From Bacillota bacterium (GTDB taxonomy: Bacteria; Bacillota; Sulfobacillia; UBA3575; DUQP01), in the NCBI GenBank assembly GCA_012837735.1, contig DUQP01000025.1:1-52419 (forward strand): 52,419 nucleotides of DNA. Direction: 5' to 3'. Numbering within the stretch: the stretch's first letter is position 1; each line of letters begins with the position of its first letter. Below, piece by piece: positions 43,145 through 51,425 of the stretch. The notes beneath the pieces were generated by a model. The model saw only the letters and a list, made by a program, of their open reading frames with translations. It ran no database searches and was not told the DNA's origin. Made by a program: the position numbers and the translations under genes.

Positions 43145-44239
43145 ATGCAACAGGCCATACTTTTAGCAGAGCGGGCCCGAGGGCGCACCAGCCCGAACCC
43201 GTTGGTGGGTGCGGTGGTGGTTAGCCAACAGGGACAGGTAATCGGTCGGGGTTACCATGCCCGGGCCGGGGGACCCCATGCCGAGGTAGTGGCGTTGCGA
43301 CAAGCGGGGGAGCTGGCACGCGGGGCGACGCTCTTTGTGACCTTAGAACCGTGTTGTCATTATGGCCGTACGCCACCGTGCACGGAGGCGATTATCGCCG
43401 CAGGTATCAGACGAGTGGTGATAGCGGCTTTAGACCCAAATCCCAATATGGCTGGAAAAGGTGTTCAGATCCTGCGGGAAAACGGCATCAAGGTCGAGAC
43501 TGGCCTGCTTGAGCTGCCGGCCAAACAACAAAACGAGGTGTTTCGCAAGTACATCACCACCAAGCGACCTTTCGTGATCGCGAAGTGGGCTATGAGTTTG
43601 GATGGCAAAATTGCTACCGCCAGCGGGGAATCAAAGTGGATCACAGGGCCCAGGGCGCGCGCCTGGGGACACCGGCTGAGGGATGAGGTGGATGCCATCC
43701 TGGTTGGGGTCGGCACCGTGCTGGCGGACGACCCGCAATTGACGACCCGTTTGCCAAGCGGGGGCCGTAATCCGCTCCGGATTGTCTTGGACAGCAGAGC
43801 ACGCACCCCTGCCGGGGCACGGGTTTTGCAAGCTGAACCGGGGGCTGTGATAGCGGTGACGGAAGCTGCTGACCATGAGCATGTGCGGCAACTAAGGCGA
43901 GCTGGGGCCAAGGTAGTGCAGCTACCCGCCGGCAAAGAAGGGATCGCCTGGCCGGCCCTGTTGGATTTGTTAGGCACGTGGGAAGTGTCCAGCCTGCTGA
44001 TTGAAGGTGGCAGCAGGGTATTAGGTTCGGCCTGGGGCGCCGGCATCATCGATAAGGTGATCTGCTTCATGGCGCCGTCAGTGATTGGCGGAGAATCGGC
44101 TCCCGGGCCAGTCGGTGGGGCAGGTAGCGACCGGCTTGACGCAGCCGCTCGGCTGACAAATTTGCGCGTGGAACGAGCGGGCGCAGATTTAGTGATCATT
44201 GGGTATCCAATAGGAGGCAGGTCATGTTCACAGGGTTGA
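43145..44239 (+). CDS. ribD: Bifunctional riboflavin biosynthesis deaminase/reductase RibD
   Basis: About 364 residues from ATG 43145. The N-terminal deaminase has 'GAVVVSQQGQVIGRGYHARAGGPHAEVVAL' in pieces, with the zinc His and catalytic Glu in 'HAEV', and zinc Cys in 'EPCCHYGRTPPC'. The C-terminal reductase starts 'RPFVIAKWAMSLDGKIAT' and includes 'LLIEGGSRVLGSAW'. It performs the second and third steps from GTP. The start is uncertain: ATG 43145 has no good ribosome-binding site, whereas CTG 43124 stands eight bases after GGGGGG and would restore the family's 'Asp-x-x-Phe-Met' beginning. It overlaps ribE by 16 bases. Confidence 0.93.
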   Translation: MQQAILLAERARGRTSPNPLVGAVVVSQQGQVIGRGYHARAGGPHAEVVALRQAGELARGATLFVTLEPCCHYGRTPPCTEAIIAAGIRRVVIAALDPNPNMAGKGVQILRENGIKVETGLLELPAKQQNEVFRKYITTKRPFVIAKWAMSLDGKIATASGESKWITGPRARAWGHRLRDEVDAILVGVGTVLADDPQLTTRLPSGGRNPLRIVLDSRARTPAGARVLQAEPGAVIAVTEAADHEHVRQLRRAGAKVVQLPAGKEGIAWPALLDLLGTWEVSSLLIEGGSRVLGSAWGAGIIDKVICFMAPSVIGGESAPGPVGGAGSDRLDAAARLTNLRVERAGADLVIIGYPIGGRSCSQG

Positions 44240-44883
44240 TTCAGGAATTAGGGCGGGTGCAAAGGATGGTCAGGACTGGCAGCGGGTTCTCCCTGCATAT
44301 CAAAAGCACGCTCGTGGCTGACAGCCGCGTCGGCGAAAGCGTTGCTGTCAATGGCACCTGTCTCACGATCACGTCTCTGCTCACGGATGGCTTTGCGGCC
44401 GATGTGATGCCTGAAACTATGCGCCGTACCAGCCTGGCAATACTAAAACCAGGGGATTTGGTCAATTTGGAATTGGCATTGCGTTTACAGGACAGGTTGG
44501 GCGGCCACCTGGTAAGCGGTCACATTGATGGGGTGGGATATATTAAACGGATCGCGCCGGAGGGTAGCGCTCAGGTAGTGGCAATAACGGCCCCCAAAAA
44601 CGTACTGGACTTGCTTGTACCCCAGGGGTCAGTGGCCGTTGATGGGATTAGCCTGACGGTGGTGGCGTGTGACGATGAGCAATTTTCGGTGTCCATCATT
44701 CCCCATACAGCTGCCGCTACCACATTGCTGTGCAAGTCACCGGGTGCGCCGGTCAACCTGGAGGCGGATCTGATTGGGAAGTATGTGGTGCGGTTTTTGG
44801 AACAAAGAGCGCGGCAGTCCCAAGGGATAGGGCTTGATTTTTTGCGCGCTCACGGTTTTATCGATCATGAGGGGGGCAGATAG
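44224..44883 (+). CDS. ribE: Riboflavin synthase alpha subunit
   Basis: A 219-residue two-barrel enzyme that dismutates 6,7-dimethyl-8-ribityllumazine to riboflavin. Start '[12 protein letters not shown]' and '[13 protein letters not shown]' mark the first barrel, and '[13 protein letters not shown]' the matching site of the second; 'GHIDGVGYI' is also typical. The length is normal. ATG 44224 follows GGAGGCAGG. The stop codon is one base before the ribBA start. Confidence 0.96.
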   Translation: MFTGLIQELGRVQRMVRTGSGFSLHIKSTLVADSRVGESVAVNGTCLTITSLLTDGFAADVMPETMRRTSLAILKPGDLVNLELALRLQDRLGGHLVSGHIDGVGYIKRIAPEGSAQVVAITAPKNVLDLLVPQGSVAVDGISLTVVACDDEQFSVSIIPHTAAATTLLCKSPGAPVNLEADLIGKYVVRFLEQRARQSQGIGLDFLRAHGFIDHEGGR

Positions 44884-44884
44884 A

Positions 44885-46132
44885 TTGAGCGAGCGTACGA
44901 GCCAATTCGATACCATTGAGGAAGCCATTGCAGCAATCAAAAACGGCGAAATGGTGATTGTGGTAGATGACGAGGATCGCGAAAATGAAGGTGATTTATT
45001 AATGGCGGCCGAAAAGGTGACTCCGGAAGCGATCAACTTCATGGTACGGTTTGGGCGTGGCTTAGTCTGTATGCCTTTGGAGGGCAAACGCCTGGATGAA
45101 CTTGATATTCCCCCTATGGTGACCAACAGCCGCGATCCGATGGGGACAGCCTTTACGGTTTCCATTGATGCTAAGGCAACGAAAACGGGCATCTCCGCCC
45201 ACGAACGGGCATTGACAATTAAGACTGTGATTGATCCGCATACCACTTCCCAGGACCTGGTGCGGCCGGGGCACATATTCCCTCTGCGCGCTAAAGAGGG
45301 CGGTGTGCTGAGAAGGCCCGGTCACACGGAAGCAGCCGTGGATTTGGCCCGTTTGGCCGGCTGCTGCCCGGCTGGTGTGATATGCGAGATTATGAATGAA
45401 GATGGCACGATGGCCCGGCTGCCACAGCTAAGAGCCTTTGCGGCCGAGCACGGCCTGAAGCTAATCAGCATTGCTGATTTGATCCGTTATCGCCGCCAAA
45501 GAGAAAAGCTAGTGACCAAGGTGGCGGAAGCTAGTCTGCCCACGGTTTACGGCATATTCCGTGCCTTGGCCTATGAGGAAAAGCTGACTGGCGAATGTCA
45601 CATCGCCCTGCGCAAGGACAAAGCTGCCAACGGCCTCCCGCCACTGGTGCGGGTGCACTCGGAGTGCCTGACGGGGGATGTGCTTGGTTCCATGCGTTGT
45701 GATTGCGGTCAACAGTTGCAAAGGGCATTGCAAGTGATCGGGGAAGAGGGCGGTGTGTTATTGTATATGCGCCAGGAAGGCCGCGGGATCGGGTTGGGTA
45801 ATAAAATGCGCGCCTATGCACTACAGGATGAAGGCAAGGATACCGTGGAGGCAAATGAATGCTTGGGCTTTCCGCCCGATGCGCGGGATTATGGCATCGG
45901 TGCCCAGATCCTGGCCGACATGGGCGTGCGGCAGATGCGGCTGCTCACCAATAATCCGCGCAAATTCCACGGGCTGGAGGGGTATGGTTTGGAAATAGTA
46001 GACCGGGTACCATTGGAGATCCCCCCCAACCCATACAATGAACGTTATCTAGCTACCAAGCGGGAAAAACTTGGGCACTTGCTGTCAGAGAGAGAAGCGA
46101 TCGATATTTGTAAGCGGAAAGGAGGGCATTGA
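44885..46132 (+). CDS. ribBA: Bifunctional 3,4-dihydroxy-2-butanone-4-phosphate synthase / GTP cyclohydrolase II
   Basis: A 415-residue fusion. The first half (1-205) is the butanone-phosphate synthase with '[17 protein letters not shown]', '[29 protein letters not shown]' in parts and '[10 protein letters not shown]'. The second half is GTP cyclohydrolase II with zinc cysteines in '[19 protein letters not shown]' and the catalytic '[13 protein letters not shown]'. TTG 44885 is selected because GAGGGGGG lies eight bases upstream. ATG 44867 is an in-frame alternative inside ribE. It supplies both precursors of the pathway. Confidence 0.95.
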   Translation: MSERTSQFDTIEEAIAAIKNGEMVIVVDDEDRENEGDLLMAAEKVTPEAINFMVRFGRGLVCMPLEGKRLDELDIPPMVTNSRDPMGTAFTVSIDAKATKTGISAHERALTIKTVIDPHTTSQDLVRPGHIFPLRAKEGGVLRRPGHTEAAVDLARLAGCCPAGVICEIMNEDGTMARLPQLRAFAAEHGLKLISIADLIRYRRQREKLVTKVAEASLPTVYGIFRALAYEEKLTGECHIALRKDKAANGLPPLVRVHSECLTGDVLGSMRCDCGQQLQRALQVIGEEGGVLLYMRQEGRGIGLGNKMRAYALQDEGKDTVEANECLGFPPDARDYGIGAQILADMGVRQMRLLTNNPRKFHGLEGYGLEIVDRVPLEIPPNPYNERYLATKREKLGHLLSEREAIDICKRKGGH

Positions 46133-46133
46133 A

Positions 46134-46601
46134 ATGCCCAGAACTTATGAAGGTCATCTGATTGGACAGGGTCTTAAATTCGGGCTAGTGGTGGGGCGTT
46201 TCAACGAATTCGTGAGCAACAAACTATTGGATGGAGCCTTGGATGCCTTGCGGCGGCATGGTGTGGCGGATGACGATATTGAGGTGTGTTGGGTTCCGGG
46301 AGCATTTGAAATACCTTTAGTGGCAAAGCGACTGGCTGCCAGTGGACGATATCATGCGGTTATTTGTCTCGGCGCCGTGATTCGCGGCGCGACGCCGCAT
46401 TTCGATTATGTGGCCAGCGAGGTGGCAAAAGGGGTGGCGGCCGTTGCCCTCAACACCGGTGTGCCCGTGATATTCGGCGTGCTCACAACCGATACGATTG
46501 AACAAGCGCTGGAAAGAGCCGGCACGAAAGCGGGGAACAAGGGTTGGGATGCGGCCGTGTCCGCCATTGAAATGGGCAACCTGGTGAACGCAATTGGCTA
46601 A
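46134..46601 (+). CDS. ribH: 6,7-dimethyl-8-ribityllumazine synthase
   Basis: A 155-residue subunit of the lumazine synthase shell. Landmarks: '[23 protein letters not shown]', split over the substrate pocket, '[15 protein letters not shown]', '[18 protein letters not shown]' and '[20 protein letters not shown]', the last carrying the family's 'GVLT' motif. ATG 46134 follows AAAGGAGGG; a longer frame from 46071 overlaps ribBA and is rejected. It closes the ribDEBAH-type operon. Confidence 0.97.
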   Translation: MPRTYEGHLIGQGLKFGLVVGRFNEFVSNKLLDGALDALRRHGVADDDIEVCWVPGAFEIPLVAKRLAASGRYHAVICLGAVIRGATPHFDYVASEVAKGVAAVALNTGVPVIFGVLTTDTIEQALERAGTKAGNKGWDAAVSAIEMGNLVNAIG

Positions 46602-46608
46602 TCTCTAA

Positions 46609-46629
46609 GGGGGCCAGGGGCAGGCCCCC
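46609..46629. terminator. GC-rich hairpin between ribH and the HD-GYP gene
   Basis: GGGGGCC/GGCCCCC with a 7-base loop lies between two convergent genes. No T-run follows on either strand, so termination would be inefficient or factor-assisted. Confidence 0.4.
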
Positions 46630-46632
46630 TGC

Positions 46633-47769
46633 TCATAAAGAATAGTCCAGTTCCACGTCCCGGTTGAAGTCAAAGTCCCGGTCGCGAAAGATTGTCAGGC
46701 AGGCATCGACGACGTCCGGATCATAGGCCACGCCTTTGTTGGCCACTAACTGCTTCAACACTTCCGACAGGGTAAAAGCCGAGCGATACGGGCGTTGGGA
46801 TCCCATGGCTTCAATGCAGTCCGCCACCGCCAGGATCTTTGCTTCCAGCAAGATTTCATTTCCTTTCAATCCCTGCGGGTATCCTTTCCCGTTTATGCGC
46901 TCATGGTGCTGTAAGACCATCTCTGCCACCGGCCAGGGGAAGTCGACTTCTTTCAGCATGTCATAACCCACTTGCGGATGAGCCTTGACCAACAAGTATT
47001 CCACTTCCGTGAGCCGGCCAGGGCGGGACAAGATCTCGGATGGCACACTTATTTTGCCGATGTCGTGCAATAGCCCCGCAACATAAATGGCATTATATTG
47101 ATCAACAGATAAAGACATTTCCCGGGCAATAGTGCAGGCCAGGTTTGTCATCCGCCGCTGGTGACCGGCGGTGTGGGGATCCCGGATTTCGATCATTTTG
47201 GAGATCGCCTTAATCACGCCCAGCAAACTGCGGCTGGTCTTGGTTAATGTTGCCTTTAGTTTGCGTTCATTTTCTTCATGCATCGCTACGAGTCGCTGCA
47301 GGTTTTCATTGGCGACAGCCAGTTCCATACTGCGACGCTCTAAGCGGCGCTCCAAATCAAATTTGGCCGCCGCTAGTCTATCCTCCAGGATTTTTACCTC
47401 GGTGATATCGCGGCCGACCGCTTGATATTCTACCGGGCAACCTTGGTCATCGAACAGCACCCTACTGCTCCAATGCAGCCAGCGGGTTTCATTGTTTATT
47501 GCTGTTACGGAGCAAAAATCTTCGGCAGGACGGCTATGGTTCAAAGATTGAATGACGGCTTTGATTTTTTGGCGTTCATGGCCCGATGCCAGCATGAAAA
47601 AATTGACTTGTGTGCAACTTCCCTCAGGAAGGGCGAAATAGCGACAAAAATCTGGATTGGCGTACGTTAAAGTCCCATCTGCCTGAAACCGGCAGATTAG
47701 CTCAGCGCCAGCGGCCAAATCACCCCGATAGACATGATGGTCGCCCGCTCCTGAAAAAACCTCAGCCAT
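46633..47769 (-). CDS. PAS-HD-GYP protein, probable cyclic-di-GMP phosphodiesterase
   Basis: A 378-residue cytosolic protein. A PAS sensor covers about residues 18-128 ('ICRFQADGTLTYANPDFCRYF' in part, and 'EYQAVGRDITEVK' at the end), a coiled coil about 130-185, and an HD-GYP hydrolase about 188-370. The metal-binding residues are present: 'HTAGHQRRM', 'LLHDIGKISVP', and 'HHERINGKGYPQGL' with the GYP motif. It should hydrolyse cyclic di-GMP in response to a signal sensed by PAS. ATG 47769 follows GGGAGTGAG. The gene stands alone, read against its neighbours. The 244-base gap upstream (47770-48013) contains no gene that I can see. Confidence 0.92.
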   Translation of the reverse strand: MAEVFSGAGDHHVYRGDLAAGAELICRFQADGTLTYANPDFCRYFALPEGSCTQVNFFMLASGHERQKIKAVIQSLNHSRPAEDFCSVTAINNETRWLHWSSRVLFDDQGCPVEYQAVGRDITEVKILEDRLAAAKFDLERRLERRSMELAVANENLQRLVAMHEENERKLKATLTKTSRSLLGVIKAISKMIEIRDPHTAGHQRRMTNLACTIAREMSLSVDQYNAIYVAGLLHDIGKISVPSEILSRPGRLTEVEYLLVKAHPQVGYDMLKEVDFPWPVAEMVLQHHERINGKGYPQGLKGNEILLEAKILAVADCIEAMGSQRPYRSAFTLSEVLKQLVANKGVAYDPDVVDACLTIFRDRDFDFNRDVELDYSL

Positions 47770-48013
47770 TGATTCTCACTCCCTGTGGTTGCCCAAGAAT
47801 ATCGTAAAAAACACATTATTATTTCTTCGGCAGACACTGGCTTACACCTGCCCGGGCAAGGAGTGATTGGCAGGATATGCTCGTCGGGTTGTTGAATCCA
47901 TAGTTGCACCAGTGGGCGCAAAGGGGGCCCAGCTGAAGAACGGGGGATGTTTAGGGTATGAAATGTATGCAACAGCTCAATGATTCGTTTGGGCTTATAA
48001 GGAAGCAAGTGTT

Positions 48014-48988
48014 ATGATTAAGCAGTTGACAAGTATCCCCTGGCTGGGCGTGCTATTGCCGGGGGTGTTCTTGGCGATGCTCCTTTTGATCGGGTTGTTT
48101 GTGCCGTTTGGTCCAATCCTGATCTTGCTTTCACCGGTGCTGTTGGCTTATCAAATGGTGACGGAGGGCTTGGCCCGCACCGCCGCTGTTATCTTATCAG
48201 CAGCCATTATTCTCTCATTGGTCCTGTCGGTGCCGGTCGCCCTTTGTTTAGTGGCCTTTTCTGCTCTGCCAGGCTTGTCAATGGGGCGGACTATGCAAAA
48301 GCAGGCCGGTTTTTTGACTGGTTTGGGAGCCAGCAGTATTGGTTTTGTGTTGGCGGTATCGTTATCGGTGGGGATTTATTTCTTCCTATCCGGGCAGAGC
48401 CCTTTGCTTGCTTTCCAGGAAATCCTGGAGCTGTCAAGGCAATCGGCCATGGAGTTGGCGCGGCAGTTTGGCCAGACTGCTGACCAGGTACACAAGCTGG
48501 GCGAGCAATTAAAGGTTATGGCGGAGACCCTGCTGCGGATTTTCCCGTTTTTGGTGGTGAGCATGGCCGTGGCGTCCTCTTTCCTTTGTTATTGGTTCAC
48601 GGCCGGGGTGCTGAACAGGGCGGGGCGGCGGGTGCCGGCCATCCCACCGTTTGCTCATTGGCGATTCCCGCCCGCCATCGTGCTCGGGTATGCGGTGGGC
48701 TTTGTGCTGGTTTTTTGGCGGGACAGCACTGTACTGGCAGGGTTATATCCCCTTGGGCTTAATTTGTATTTGTTTTTCACCCTGATGTTTTCCATCCAGG
48801 GTTTCAGCTATTTCTATTATTTGATGACCAAGCTGGGTTTCCCGAAGCCGATCAGGGTCGTGCTGGTGTTTTGGGCCCTTCTCATTCCCCTGCTCGACCA
48901 AGCCTCAGTTTGGCTCGGCATGCTGGATATGGCGCTGGACCTGCGTAATTTCCGCTTGCCCTGGCGCCGAGATAATGGCCAAAAGTAG
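48014..48988 (+). CDS. yybS: DUF2232 family membrane protein (YybS type)
   Basis: A 324-residue protein with about eight membrane segments. The plan of paired N-terminal helices, a polar helical region around 150-172, and a late 'IQGFSYFYYLMTKLGFPKPIRVVL' stretch (in parts) matches DUF2232/YybS. The function is unknown. In Bacillus it begins the yybS-gdpP-rplI-dnaC block; here rplI follows directly after eight bases. ATG 48014 has AAGGA at ten bases. Confidence 0.85.
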   Translation: MIKQLTSIPWLGVLLPGVFLAMLLLIGLFVPFGPILILLSPVLLAYQMVTEGLARTAAVILSAAIILSLVLSVPVALCLVAFSALPGLSMGRTMQKQAGFLTGLGASSIGFVLAVSLSVGIYFFLSGQSPLLAFQEILELSRQSAMELARQFGQTADQVHKLGEQLKVMAETLLRIFPFLVVSMAVASSFLCYWFTAGVLNRAGRRVPAIPPFAHWRFPPAIVLGYAVGFVLVFWRDSTVLAGLYPLGLNLYLFFTLMFSIQGFSYFYYLMTKLGFPKPIRVVLVFWALLIPLLDQASVWLGMLDMALDLRNFRLPWRRDNGQK

Positions 48989-48996
48989 AGGGGGCG

Positions 48997-49452
48997 ATGG
49001 CGGTGAAAGTGATTTTACTGGAGGATGTCAAGAAGCTCGGGACCAAGGGCCAGGTAGTACAGGTGGCGGACGGTTACGCGCGCAATTACCTGATTCCGCG
49101 GGGCTTGGCCAAAGAAGGTTCGACTGGCAATCTGAAAAACCTGGCCTTGGAGCAGCAACGCCAATCCCAGCAACAGGAGAAACAGCACTTGGCGATGGTG
49201 GCGAAAGCGGCCCGGCTGAATGGCACCCGCCTGGAGATCAAAGCCCGTACGGGCGATGGCGGCAAGTTGTTTGGTTCCGTGACATCAAAGGATGTGGCCG
49301 AAGCTTTGCGTGCCGCCACCGGGGAAGATGTGGACCGGCGGCGGATTGCGCTTGATGAGCCAATTAAGGCTCTGGGCAGTTACCCGATCGAAATTAAGCT
49401 CTACCCGGGTGTTAGCAGTCAAATTACAGTTGACATCGTGGCCGAGCAATAA
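48997..49452 (+). CDS. rplI: 50S ribosomal protein L9
   Basis: A 151-residue L9 with the N-terminal rRNA-binding 'VKVILLEDVKKLGTKGQVVQVADGYARNYLIP' region in two parts, the long connecting helix, and the C-terminal domain with 'GGKLFGSVTSKDVAEAL' and 'YPIEIKLYPGVSSQITV'. ATG 48997 follows AGAGGGGG. Co-transcribed with DUF2232 upstream and lonC 29 bases downstream. Confidence 0.97.
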   Translation: MAVKVILLEDVKKLGTKGQVVQVADGYARNYLIPRGLAKEGSTGNLKNLALEQQRQSQQQEKQHLAMVAKAARLNGTRLEIKARTGDGGKLFGSVTSKDVAEALRAATGEDVDRRRIALDEPIKALGSYPIEIKLYPGVSSQITVDIVAEQ

Positions 49453-49481
49453 CGGCTAACCTGCGAGAGAGGATGCTGTAC

Positions 49482-51425
49482 ATGAAAAGCGTGATGGAGC
49501 GGCTATCAAGTCTCAAGGATACCGGGGTGGCCGCCAAAATTAGTGAGGATCAGCAGCTTTACCGGCGGGTGAGCGCTTTGTATGGGCTGTTGACAGATTT
49601 GTATGGACCGGACCGCTTGGTCTTGAAAGCGGGTAAACTCCATGCTTTAGATGGGATGCGTTCAGACAAAGTGTCTGAACAGGTTCTGGCTTTGCAGCGG
49701 TTGGTTTTTGAAGACCCGACAATCGATCATGTGCCTGCCCAGGAGGAAATTCCGGCCATTCTCGAGGCAGTTGAGGAGGAAATCGCGGATCGCATTGCCC
49801 GCCGTTCTGTGGAAGAGCAAGTGGAAAAACAAGTGGCGGAAAAGATGCGGGAACGCCATGACGATTATATGCGGGAAATCCGCTTACAGGTCCTCAAGGA
49901 GGAGGCCGGCCCGGAGACTCCCCAGACTTTGCAGCGGTTGGCACAGCTGGAGAAAATGGACGAAGTGGCGCTTGCCCGTCCCGTCATTGAATCATTGCGG
50001 CCCAGGACATTGAGCGATATCGTGGGGCAGGATCGCCCGGTGCGGGCGTTATTGGCCAAGATCGCCTCCCCATTTCCGCAGCATGTGTTGCTTTATGGTC
50101 CGCCTGGGGTGGGGAAAACGACCGCTGCCAGACTGGTGCTGGAGATGGCGAAGGCGCTACCCTACACTCCATTTCAAGCTGACGCACCTTTTGTGGAGGC
50201 GGATGGATCCACTTTGCGATGGGATCCGCGGGAGATTACCAACCCGTTGCTGGGTTCTGTCCATGATCCGATCTACCAGGGGGCGCGCCGGGACTTGGCA
50301 GAAGGCGGTATCCCGGAACCAAAGCTTGGTCTGGTGACCGAGGCCCATGGGGGAGTGCTATTTTTGGATGAGATTGGTGAGCTCGATTACCTGCTACAAA
50401 ACAAGCTGTTGAAAGTGTTGGAGGACAAAAGGGTGGAGTTTGACTCCCCTTATTTCGATCCCCAGGACGAGCAGACGCCCAAATATGTGAAAAAGCTCTT
50501 TGAGCAGGGGGCGCCGGCTGATTTCGTGTTGATCGGCGCCACAACTCGCTCTCCAGAGGAAATCACCCCGGCCTTGCGGTCCCGCTGTGCGGAGATATTT
50601 TTTGAGCCTCTTTCGCCAACTGACATTGAACAGATCGTCCGCGAGGCGGCCGAGCGTCTGCAAGTGAGTGTGACGGAAGCAGCAATTGAGCTGATCTCAA
50701 CCTATACCATTGAAGGGCGAAAAGCGGTTGGGATCCTGGCAGATGCCTTCAGTCTGGCCTTGAATAATAATCCAGACGCGCCTGCGGCGGGGATGGCCAT
50801 ATCCGAGCGGGAGGTGCGAGAGGTCATTCAAACTAGCCGCCTTGTGCCCAGTAGTCCGGTAAAAGCTTCTGCCACACCGCAAGTGGGTCACGTTTTTGGC
50901 TTGGGTGTAGCTGGTTTCCTGGGTTCCGTATTGGAAATAGAAGCGATTGCTTTTCCGGCTCGCGAGCCGGGGAAAGGGAAGGTGCGGTTCAATGAGGCCG
51001 CCGGTTCCATGGCCCGGGACGCGGTCTTCAATGCCACCGCCGTAGTGCGCAAGCTTTCTGGTCTCGATCCGTCGGATTATGATGTGCACGTTAACATCGT
51101 TGGCGGCGGCCGGGTGGACGGCCCCTCCGCGGGGGCTGCGGTCACGATCGCCATTTTGAGTGCCCTAACGGAGCGTTTGGTGCGCCAGGATGTGGCGATC
51201 ACGGGAGAGGTGTCGATTCAGGGCTGCATCAAAGAGGTTGGTGGGATACCGGAAAAAATCTACGGTGCTCGCCAGGCAGGAATGAAACGCATCATTGTGC
51301 CGGCGGAGAATGCCAACGAGATCCCGGATCACCTGAAGGGGATTGAGGTGGTGACGGTGAGCCGGATAGAGGAAGTGTGCCGAGCAGTGTTAACCGGAGG
51401 TGATAAAGTTGAGCTCGCTCATTGA
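49482..51425 (+). CDS. lonC: Lon-family ATP-dependent protease, spore-former LonC type
   Basis: A 647-residue protease. It lacks the usual Lon substrate domain and instead has a helical N-terminus with a Glu/Lys/Arg-rich coiled coil around 95-150. The AAA+ module follows: Walker A 'YGPPGVGKTTAARLVLE' near 205-220, Walker B 'VLFLDEIGELDYL', and the sensor 'LIGATTRSPEEI' with 'ALRSRC'. The Lon protease domain has the catalytic Ser in 'DGPSAGAAVTI' and Lys in 'GGIPEKIYGARQAGMKRI'. This layout matches the spore-associated LonC group. ATG 49482 is nine bases after GAGAGAGG; ATG 49473 abuts that site. It overlaps dnaB by 16 bases. Confidence 0.92.
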   Translation: MKSVMERLSSLKDTGVAAKISEDQQLYRRVSALYGLLTDLYGPDRLVLKAGKLHALDGMRSDKVSEQVLALQRLVFEDPTIDHVPAQEEIPAILEAVEEEIADRIARRSVEEQVEKQVAEKMRERHDDYMREIRLQVLKEEAGPETPQTLQRLAQLEKMDEVALARPVIESLRPRTLSDIVGQDRPVRALLAKIASPFPQHVLLYGPPGVGKTTAARLVLEMAKALPYTPFQADAPFVEADGSTLRWDPREITNPLLGSVHDPIYQGARRDLAEGGIPEPKLGLVTEAHGGVLFLDEIGELDYLLQNKLLKVLEDKRVEFDSPYFDPQDEQTPKYVKKLFEQGAPADFVLIGATTRSPEEITPALRSRCAEIFFEPLSPTDIEQIVREAAERLQVSVTEAAIELISTYTIEGRKAVGILADAFSLALNNNPDAPAAGMAISEREVREVIQTSRLVPSSPVKASATPQVGHVFGLGVAGFLGSVLEIEAIAFPAREPGKGKVRFNEAAGSMARDAVFNATAVVRKLSGLDPSDYDVHVNIVGGGRVDGPSAGAAVTIAILSALTERLVRQDVAITGEVSIQGCIKEVGGIPEKIYGARQAGMKRIIVPAENANEIPDHLKGIEVVTVSRIEEVCRAVLTGGDKVELAH

